Shown in pieces: positions 51,814 through 58,203 of a stretch of DNA of 64,000 nucleotides. The stretch is from Pandoraea captiosa. GTDB taxonomy: Bacteria > Pseudomonadota > Gammaproteobacteria > Burkholderiales > Burkholderiaceae. The position numbers and the translations under genes were made by a program. Numbering within the stretch: the stretch's first letter is position 1; each line of letters starts with the position of its first letter. A model generated the notes under the pieces. The model had not been told where the DNA came from, did no database searches, and was given only the letters and a program-made list of their open reading frames with translations. The stretch is taken from NCBI RefSeq assembly GCF_902459775.1, contig NZ_CABPSQ010000014.1, positions 62,001-126,000 of the forward strand, in the 5' to 3' direction.

Positions 51814-52713
51814 TCATTCACCCTGATGCGTGCCCGCCTGCTCGATCACCCAGTCACGAAACGCCACGCATCCGGGGTGTGGCTCGATGTCCCGGGCGCT
51901 GATCAGCCAGTACGCGCCTTGCGACTGTGTGGTGACGTCGTGCGCGCGCACGAGCGCGCCTCTGGCGAGGTACTCATCCACGAGGGGGCGGCGGCCTATG
52001 ACCACGCCGAGTCCTGCGATGGCGGCTTCGAACGCCATCTGAATGCTGTCGAAGCTCAGCCCGCCCCGGGTATCGAAGTCGTCGATACCGGCGCCTTCGG
52101 CCCAGACCTGCCAGTCTTCGCTCGCGCTGCTCACGTGGATGCGGGTCGTGGCTCGCAGGTCGAGGTTGCCGTCCGCGTCCGCGTGCATCGTCTGATAGGC
52201 CGGGCTGCATACGGGCACGAAGCGTTCACCGAAGAGGCGGTGCCACGTGTCGCTCGCGACCGGCGCGCGCGACAGGCGGATCGCGAAGTCGAAACCGTCG
52301 ATCGGAAAGCCGACCTGACGGCGCGACGTGTCGACCGTGATGTCAACGCCGGGCATGCGTCGCATGAACATGTCCAGGCGCGGCAGGAGCCAACGCGAGG
52401 CGAGCGTGGGGGCGCAGGTGATGGCGATGGCGCGTGAGGCGTCCGGTGTGGGCAGGCGGCGGGTGCCGGTGAGCAGCAGCGAGAACGCCTCGGTCACGTA
52501 AGCGAGGTAGTCCACGCCCTCGGGGGTGAGCGTGAGCCCCTGCGGCGAGCGCGTAAAGAGTGCGACGCCCAGCGTCTGCTCCAGCCCGACGATGCCGTGG
52601 CTTACCGCACTCGGCGTAAGGTGCAGCTCGGCGGCGGCGCGTTTGAAACTCTGGTGGCGTCCCGCAGCTTCGAACAGGCGCAGGGCGGACAGCGGTGGCA
52701 GACGGGGCGGCAT
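51814..52713 (-). CDS. LysR family transcriptional regulator (GcvA-like)
   Basis: A 299-residue regulator. The winged HTH is LSALRLFEAAGRHQSFKRAAAELHLTPSAVSHGIVGLEQTLGVALF, and the effector domain begins AIAITCAPTLASRWLLPRL, typical of the GcvA-like group. ATG 52713 is directly before the conserved PLSALR; about 70 codons open upstream do not match the family. Target probably the adjacent MFS gene. Confidence 0.94.
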   Translation of the reverse strand: MPPRLPPLSALRLFEAAGRHQSFKRAAAELHLTPSAVSHGIVGLEQTLGVALFTRSPQGLTLTPEGVDYLAYVTEAFSLLLTGTRRLPTPDASRAIAITCAPTLASRWLLPRLDMFMRRMPGVDITVDTSRRQVGFPIDGFDFAIRLSRAPVASDTWHRLFGERFVPVCSPAYQTMHADADGNLDLRATTRIHVSSASEDWQVWAEGAGIDDFDTRGGLSFDSIQMAFEAAIAGLGVVIGRRPLVDEYLARGALVRAHDVTTQSQGAYWLISARDIEPHPGCVAFRDWVIEQAGTHQGE

Positions 52714-53074
52714 CGGATGGGTGTCGGGCGTTCGGTGAGCGCGTGCCAACGAGGTGGCGGTGTTGCAGGACATCCGGGATATCGGAGGATATCGGGTACG
52801 CGCCTCAAGCGATCGCATCGATAGCGTCGTTCGGTTGGCGTCGATTCTCGCACGATGCTGCCGCTTGCGGGGACGACGCCACCGTCGCGCCGACCCCATG
52901 GGCGACGACGGACCGTACAACTGTCATGGTCGCAAGCCGGTACAGGCCCGTACGGATTCGGCGAACTGTACCGGGTGTCGCGGGACCGGCGTGCCTATGC
53001 TGTGGCTCCGCGTCATTTTCAGCGTTTTGCCGGTGGCAGCGCTCACGCGGCGCTACCCACTCCCACTGACGATC
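52714..53074. other. Intergenic region between divergent LysR and LysE-family genes
   Basis: 361 bp with a 13-bp near-repeat GATATCGG(A/G) pair around 52778-52795. It should hold both promoters. No gene seen. Confidence 0.35.
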
Positions 53075-53674
53075 ATGACGACCGAACAATTGCTGGCCTT
53101 CTGTGCTTTCGCTGTCATCACACTGGTGACACCGGGCCCGAACAACATGATGATCCTGACCTCAGGGCTGAACTACGGCTTCATGCGCACGTTGCCGCAT
53201 CTGGCCGGCATTGCCTTTGGGTTTGCGTTGATGGTGTTTTTGACGGGGGCGGGGCTGCATACGGTGTTCGTGCGTTTCCCGGTGATCCATACCGTCCTCA
53301 AGTACGTGGGGGCGGCGTACCTGCTGTGGCTGGCGTGGCACCTCGCGCGCTCCGGTCCGATGGACGGTGAGCGCCGTGGGCGTGAGCGCCCGCTGGGATT
53401 TATCGGTGCGGCGGCATTTCAGTGGGTCAACCCGAAAGCGTGGGTCATGGCGGTCGGCGCGATCAGCACCTATTTGCCCAACGCGTCCCATTTGCCGGAT
53501 GTTGCGTTGCTCGCCGTCATTTATGGCGCGCTTGGTGCGCCGTGCATCGGCTTGTGGGCCGGGTTCGGTGTGGCCATGCGTCGCGTGCTCACGGATGCGC
53601 GCTCGGTGCGCGTGTTCAATGGCGTTGCGGCGGCGCTGCTCGTGGCATCGCTTTATCCGATTCTCGTGGAGTGA
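53075..53674 (+). CDS. LysE family amino acid exporter
   Basis: Inner-membrane exporter of 199 residues, about six helices. Family marker VTPGPNNMMILTSGLNYGF near residue 20, and FQWVNPKAWVMAVGAISTYLP in the second half. It exports amino acids or homoserine-lactone-like compounds in known relatives. It is divergent from the LysR gene, which could regulate it. Confidence 0.92.
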   Translation: MTTEQLLAFCAFAVITLVTPGPNNMMILTSGLNYGFMRTLPHLAGIAFGFALMVFLTGAGLHTVFVRFPVIHTVLKYVGAAYLLWLAWHLARSGPMDGERRGRERPLGFIGAAAFQWVNPKAWVMAVGAISTYLPNASHLPDVALLAVIYGALGAPCIGLWAGFGVAMRRVLTDARSVRVFNGVAAALLVASLYPILVE

Positions 53675-53817
53675 ATGGCGGGCGTGATACGAGGCGGTGC
53701 GAGGCTGTCCGGGGAAGTGAGCGGCGCAATGCAGATGCATCCGACAAATGCCTGCCAGGCGAATTCCGTCGTTATACTGACGTTTCTTGCGTATTCCTTG
53801 CTGCCACCCCAACACCG

Positions 53818-53860
53818 CCTTAAGCAGCCTTAAGCCGTCTTAAGCAGCCTTAAGCCGCCT
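53818..53860. repeat. 10-bp tandem repeat, four units, before the amide hydrolase gene
   Basis: Units CCTTAAGCAG and (C/T)CTTAAGCCG alternate, giving a 20-bp higher-order period. It ends 22 bp before the start codon, so it lies in the likely leader or promoter. Confidence 0.9.
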
Positions 53861-53882
53861 TCCCCCTCCGTGAGGTATCGCC

Positions 53883-54980
53883 ATGGCTTCGAAGCTCGTC
53901 AGCGTTCTCTCATCGCTTCCCAAAGTCTCTTGTCTCGTCGCTGCCGCAACGCTCGCCATCTCCCCTCTGTCGTCGCTTGCCTGCACACGCGTGGTCTATC
54001 TCGGCGCCAACGACGACGTGATTACCGCGCGCTCGATGGACTGGAAACTCGACGTCGCCACGAACCTCTACGTCTTGCCGCGAGGCATCGCACGTACCGG
54101 CGAGGCCGGGCCGAACTCCATTCGCTGGACGGCGAAGTACGGCAGTGTCGTGTCGACCGGCTATGACGTGTCGACAACGGACGGCGTCAACGAGAAGGGG
54201 TTGTCTGCGCAATTGCTTTGGCTTGTGGAGTCGCAGTATCCGAAGTTCGACAAGGACGCGAAGCCCGGGCTGACGATTGCGGCGTGGGCGCAATACGTGC
54301 TCGACAACTTTGCGACGGTGAGCGAGGCGGTCGCTGCGCTGGAGAAGGGGCCGTTCACGATCGTCACGGACAACGTGCCGGGCGAGGACCGTCTCACGAC
54401 ACTGCATCTGTCGATGTCGGACAAATCGGGCGACAGCGCCATTGTCGAGTACATCAATGGCCGGCAGGTGATTCATCACGGCAGGCAATATCAGGTGATG
54501 ACGAATTCACCGACGTTCGACGAACAACTCGCGCTCAATGCGTACTGGAAACAGATCGGTGGCACGACGTTCCTGCCGGGAACGAACCGTGCGTCGGACC
54601 GTTTTGCGCGTGCCTCGTTCTACGTCAATGCGATTCCCAAGAGCGAGGATCCGGTGCAGGCGCTCGCGAGCGTGTTCAGTGTGATTCGCAATGCGTCGGT
54701 GCCTTACGGGATTACGACGCCGGATCAGCCCAACATCTCGTCGACCCGCTGGCGTACGGTGGTCGACCACAAGCGAATGTTGTACTTCTTCGAGTCGGCG
54801 CTCACGCCCAACACATTCTGGGTGGATCTGAAGAAAATCGATTTTTCCGCGGGGTCGCCGGTCAAGCGGCTCGACCTCGGTAAGGATCAGCGCAACACGT
54901 TCAACGGTGAAGTGTCTGCCGACTTCAAGGTCGCGCCGCCGTTTCCGTTTCTCGGGCTGAATACGAAGAAGGCGGGGTGA
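53883..54980 (+). CDS. Linear amide C-N hydrolase, choloylglycine hydrolase / penicillin V acylase family
   Basis: Ntn-type hydrolase of 365 residues, exported. The signal peptide is cut right before the catalytic N-terminal Cys 34 (SLA-CTRVVYLG). Active-site partners are seen in TARSMDWKLD (Asp), and in the Asn and Arg positions later (YQVMTNSPTFDEQL and SDRFARASFYV). In Gram-negative bacteria this family cleaves N-acyl homoserine lactones or aliphatic penicillins rather than bile salts, so quorum quenching is a reasonable guess. Confidence 0.93.
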   Translation: MASKLVSVLSSLPKVSCLVAAATLAISPLSSLACTRVVYLGANDDVITARSMDWKLDVATNLYVLPRGIARTGEAGPNSIRWTAKYGSVVSTGYDVSTTDGVNEKGLSAQLLWLVESQYPKFDKDAKPGLTIAAWAQYVLDNFATVSEAVAALEKGPFTIVTDNVPGEDRLTTLHLSMSDKSGDSAIVEYINGRQVIHHGRQYQVMTNSPTFDEQLALNAYWKQIGGTTFLPGTNRASDRFARASFYVNAIPKSEDPVQALASVFSVIRNASVPYGITTPDQPNISSTRWRTVVDHKRMLYFFESALTPNTFWVDLKKIDFSAGSPVKRLDLGKDQRNTFNGEVSADFKVAPPFPFLGLNTKKAG

Positions 54981-55012
54981 GGGCGGCGGCAGGGGCAGCA
55001 GTGGCGACGACA

Positions 55013-55058
55013 GGGGGAGCGTAAGGGGGAGCGTAAGGGGGAGCGTAAGGGGGGAGCG
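55013..55058. repeat. 12-bp tandem repeat, 3.8 units
   Basis: Units of GGGGGAGCGTAA between the amide hydrolase stop and the DUF1232 gene. Confidence 0.9.
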
Positions 55059-55177
55059 ACACGTTGCCGAAGCGTTGTCGGGTAGTGTCGGGCAGCGCAA
55101 TACGCAGCGCCCTGAGCTGCTTTCGCCGCCTGGCGGGACTTTTGAAGTGAATATCTGCCGTTTTTGGGCGGGTCGAC

Positions 55178-55579
55178 ATGGAAAGTCGCATTCAGATGAT
55201 GCTCGGGAAGTTCAAGGCATGGACGCGAACGATCAGACGCGACGCTCACGTGCTGTATCTGGCCGCCCGGGATCCTCGCGTGCCTTGGTACGCGAAGGCG
55301 CTGGCGCTATTCGTGGCGGGATATGCGCTCTCGCCCATCGACCTGATTCCCGACTTCATTCCTGTCATCGGACTGCTCGATGACGCGATACTGGTGCCCC
55401 TTGGCATCGTTATCGTCCTGAAGCTGATCCCGCCGGACGTGCTGGCGGAACTTCGCGCGACGGCCGCTGCGACGCAAAGACCGGTGAGTCGCGCAGCGGC
55501 GGTAGTCATTGCCATGGCGTGGGGCGTGGCCATTGTGGCTGGCGTTTGGTTCGTGTATCGGCGGTTCGCGGCGCAATGA
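55178..55579 (+). CDS. DUF1232 (YkvA-like) membrane protein
   Basis: A 133-residue inner-membrane protein. The DUF1232 signature ALALFVAGYALSPIDLIPDFIPVIGLLDDAILV is intact, and a second C-terminal helix (AAAVVIAMAWGVAIVAGVWFVYR) follows. Function of the family is unknown. It is the last complete backbone gene before the mobile element. Confidence 0.92.
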   Translation: MESRIQMMLGKFKAWTRTIRRDAHVLYLAARDPRVPWYAKALALFVAGYALSPIDLIPDFIPVIGLLDDAILVPLGIVIVLKLIPPDVLAELRATAAATQRPVSRAAAVVIAMAWGVAIVAGVWFVYRRFAAQ

Positions 55580-55604
55580 CCGCGAATGAGAGGCTCGGCG
55601 GCGG

Positions 55605-55668
55605 GGCGGGAAACGGGGAGACGGGGAGACGGGAGGCGGGAGACGGGGAGACGGGAGTCGGGAGGAGG
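55605..55668. repeat. Imperfect purine-rich tandem repeat
   Basis: Degenerate 7-9 bp units of the type ACGGGGAG, about 64 bp in all, downstream of the DUF1232 gene. Confidence 0.7.
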
Positions 55669-55775
55669 TAAAGGGTCCGTGGGCCGTTCACGAGCAACAC
55701 GAGTAACGCCGAGCATCGCTTTGTGGCACACGCGAGCGGTGGCCTATGCCCGGACGCCGCGCCCGGAAATGAAAA

Positions 55776-55793
55776 ACGGGCCCGAAGGCCCGT
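55776..55793 (-). terminator. Terminator downstream of the displaced RNA-gene 3' end
   Basis: A 7-bp stem ACGGGCC / GGCCCGT with 4-base loop; on the minus strand TTTTTC follows. It probably served the RNA gene whose 3' end remains at 55843-55872. Confidence 0.8.
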
Positions 55794-55842
55794 ATTTTCA
55801 AGCGATTTGACCGTCTTTCGTTGTCGTCGACGGTCAAGGAAT

Positions 55843-55872
55843 TGGTGGAGCCGGCGGGGATCGAACCCGCGC
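55843..55872 (-). other. Attachment site: displaced 3' end of tmRNA or tRNA-Ala
   Basis: On the minus strand this is a complete T-arm (GCGGG, TTCGATC, CCCGC), then CGGCTCC, A and CCA, with nothing upstream that can complete a cloverleaf. The 3' strand would pair with GGGGCCG giving the G3-U70 pair that marks alanine acceptance, so the source is tmRNA (ssrA) or a tRNA-Ala; ssrA 3' ends are common integrase targets. The intact gene should lie at the far end of the element, beyond 64000. Confidence 0.75.
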
Positions 55873-55890
55873 AGTGCATGCCGGAAACGC

Positions 55891-57162
55891 TTATGCAGTA
55901 AGGGTTTCCGGATTCTGGTTGTCGTCGCGTGCCGTCGGCGTGCCATTTTCACCGGCTGGCGCAGATGCCTGGGTCCAATCGTTCACGAGCTGATAGCCGG
56001 TGCCGTGGCGGCTATTAGGAATCCACTTTCCGTAATGGCGGAAGATCATTTCCACGTCGACGTGCCCCATTTGGTTGGCGACCCACCACGGGTTCTCGCC
56101 TTTGGATAGCAGTGTCGATGCGTACGTATGCCGCGTCTGGTAGGGGTTGCGATATCGAACCCCAGCCTTCTTCAAAACGTAGATCCACGACGTTTTCCGA
56201 ATTTGCGCATCGGTCTCCCACGGCGCACCTGTTTTCGGGTTGTGGAACACTCGATGACCGGCGAGGAAGGTGTGGGCCTTCTGAGCCTCGAGCGCTTCAC
56301 GCGCGGCGGGCAGCAGTAGGACCTCCCGTGTGCCGGCCGCAGTCTTCGTCCCTTTTTCCTGCTTGACCACCACGGCACGTTGGACTTTGACGCACCCGTG
56401 AATCCAGTCGACGTCGCCCCATTCGAGGGCGATCAACTCCGAGGTGCGTAGCCCTGTCCAAAGCGCAAATTGGTACAGATTGCGGGCCTGGCCTTCGGCC
56501 GCACCGAGGATAGCCAGCTTCTCGGCCGCGTCGAACGGATCGACCACGTAATCGGATTTCTTCGAGGTTGTTGCCAGCAGCTTGTTCAACGCGATGCGGT
56601 CGAGTGGATTGCTTTCGATCAGCTCGTCGTTTTTCGCATCGTCCAGGATCGAGCGCAGAACCGACACAACGTTGCGGGCCGTCTTTGCGGTTGTCCCGAG
56701 TCCCGCTATCCACTCACGAAGCATCGCCGGACCCAACTCGCGCAGCGGCACGTTGCTGAAACGCGGCAAGATCTGGCCGTTCACGATCTTGCGATAGCCA
56801 TTGACCGTAGAGGGCGAGAGCTTGCCGTTTTTAACCGCCTGGTCACAGCCAGTGAGATAACTGGTTGCGCGCACGCCAACTGTGGCCCTCGAAACGACGT
56901 GTCCGAACAGCTTGGCGCGTGGCGAGTCAGGGAAGTACTCGTTGTACTGAAACGAATCCTGCTCGATCTTGCGAATGATCTCCCGTCTAAGTCCGTCGGC
57001 GTACCGGATGTTAGCCACAGTCGGCTCCAGGCGGAGGCTCTCTCTGCATCGCACACCGCGAAATGTGAAGTCGATTTGCAACGACTCCACATTCATATGC
57101 GTCCGGATTCTCACGCCCCTCGGAGGGCTCCTATCGTCGCTCTTGCCCCTTGTTCCACCCAT
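55891..57162 (-). CDS. Tyrosine recombinase (phage integrase) with DUF3596-type arm-binding domain
   Basis: A 423-residue site-specific recombinase. The N-terminal arm-binding domain reads PRGVRIRTHMNVESLQIDFTFRGVRCRESLRL. The core domain is at about residues 95-185. The catalytic domain shows the first Arg in GLRTSELIALEWGDVDW, the H-x-x-R-type box in NPYQTRHTYASTLL, and the nucleophile Tyr in MIFRHYGKW. The start at 57162 keeps the arm domain and overlaps the Xis gene by 52 bp. A GTG at 57114 would overlap the Xis stop as GTGA but truncate the arm domain. Its 3' end is 18 bp from the att site. Confidence 0.95.
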   Translation of the reverse strand: MGGTRGKSDDRSPPRGVRIRTHMNVESLQIDFTFRGVRCRESLRLEPTVANIRYADGLRREIIRKIEQDSFQYNEYFPDSPRAKLFGHVVSRATVGVRATSYLTGCDQAVKNGKLSPSTVNGYRKIVNGQILPRFSNVPLRELGPAMLREWIAGLGTTAKTARNVVSVLRSILDDAKNDELIESNPLDRIALNKLLATTSKKSDYVVDPFDAAEKLAILGAAEGQARNLYQFALWTGLRTSELIALEWGDVDWIHGCVKVQRAVVVKQEKGTKTAAGTREVLLLPAAREALEAQKAHTFLAGHRVFHNPKTGAPWETDAQIRKTSWIYVLKKAGVRYRNPYQTRHTYASTLLSKGENPWWVANQMGHVDVEMIFRHYGKWIPNSRHGTGYQLVNDWTQASAPAGENGTPTARDDNQNPETLTA

Positions 57163-57317
57163 CGTTCCACCGCCTCAATGTTGATCCACAGGTTGCCGTC
57201 ATCGGCAATCCTGCAATGCACGCCGTCGACAAACTGCCCTTTGCGGCGTTTCGCATGCACTGCGTCTGGCGTGTCGCCCGACAGCTCGCAGTACTTTTTC
57301 AGCTTAACCCATTTCAT
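57111..57317 (-). CDS. Excisionase-like DNA-binding protein
   Basis: A 68-residue winged-helix-like protein: MKWVKLKKYCELSGDTPDAV then HAKRRKGQFVDGVHCRI and NLWINIEAVERWVEQG. This matches small phage Xis proteins that direct the integrase to excise. ATG 57317 has GGGGAG 8 bp upstream. It overlaps the integrase start, the usual xis-int arrangement. Confidence 0.85.
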   Translation of the reverse strand: MKWVKLKKYCELSGDTPDAVHAKRRKGQFVDGVHCRIADDGNLWINIEAVERWVEQGARATIGALRGA

Positions 57318-57368
57318 GAGCATTGCTCCCCGGCCTTCGGGGCGAATGGGGTGACCACACGCAGCGCA

Positions 57369-57747
57369 ACTCGTGGATTCGTGGATGGGCCCCCATCGAA
57401 TATTAAGTCTCTGAATATAAAGAAAATAATTTCCACGAGTTTCCACGAGTCGACTCGTGGAAGGGGGTAAAACTCGTGGATTAAAAAATAGGCACATGTG
57501 CCGACTCGTGGAAAAGATGCCCCGACTCGTGGATGCTTGTATGTGCCCGTTTCGATCCCTTTCTTCTCTGCTTTCTCTTTCTTCTTCAATAATTTAAGAG
57601 AGAGAGAGGTATGGAAACGAGGCGAATCTCGCAGAATATGACTCGTGGAAAAAACTGGGTGACTCGTGGAAAAAACACCCCAACTCGTGATGCATGTCTT
57701 CTCAATAATCAAGGACTTAGCAGTGGCAAGCCATGATATCCACGAGT
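57369..57747. repeat. Iteron-like array (ACTCGTGGA), putative replication origin of the element
   Basis: Forward copies start at 57369, 57453, 57472, 57504, 57525, 57641 and 57662, plus an 8/9 copy at 57683. Reverse copies (TCCACGAGT) start at 57432, 57442 and 57739. Spacing is 21 bp in three cases (57504-57525, 57641-57662, 57662-57683), two turns of the helix. Between the two groups, 57550-57615 is AT-rich with a purine run. It lies between xis and the primase-helicase gene, as expected of an origin bound by the element's initiator. The whole 57318-58041 stretch shows no convincing gene. Confidence 0.75.
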
Positions 57748-58041
57748 TAAGCGCACTCCCCGGTCTACCCTTGCGCAAAATCGGCTCCCGGCCGGCCCCC
57801 ACCTTCCCGGTCGGCAGTTCCCCGGGCCTACCATCACTCGCAGGGGGTACGGGGGAGTTGGCGAGGGACGACGTGCACGCGCCGGCCGCATTACCCGTAG
57901 ACAGCTGCGCGCGGCCGGCAAGAATCGCGACGGCGAGCGTTGCGTAGGGCGGTGCAGGCAACTGGCGGGCCGTTGGCCCGAAGGCTGGAGATGGATCGAT
58001 TAGAGCGGCCGTGCCGGCCGTAAATGAAGCGATGCGGGGCA

Positions 58042-58197
58042 TTACCATGCCCCCGCGAGGCCGTCGAGTTGGCACAGGGCGCAGTTGGCCAGGACGCTGT
58101 CGCCGCAGCGGATTGCGGCGAAGAGGACTTGGCGAAGCATGAGGCGCTTGCGCGCGACATCGGCGACGCGGCGCATGGTGAGCGAGGTGATTGGCAT
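58042..58197 (-). CDS. Small protein of unknown function, 51 residues
   Basis: Starts at an ATG 6 bp after the helicase stop, with AAGGA about 10 bp upstream. A basic helical start (MRRVADVARKRLMLRQVL) and a Cys-containing end (RCGDSVLANCALCQLDGL) with three Cys. No family recognised. Tight spacing behind the helicase gene is the main support. Confidence 0.5.
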   Translation of the reverse strand: MPITSLTMRRVADVARKRLMLRQVLFAAIRCGDSVLANCALCQLDGLAGAW

Positions 58198-58203
58198 TTC
58201 GGA

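Noticed and set aside
55843-55960. A complete tRNA gene at the integrase end
   Set aside because: Only T-arm and acceptor 3' strand exist; no D-arm, anticodon arm or 5' acceptor strand can be drawn.
57369-57747. Array of short repeats read as CRISPR
   Set aside because: Repeats are 9 bp, occur in both orientations and have no constant spacer length of CRISPR size; no cas genes.
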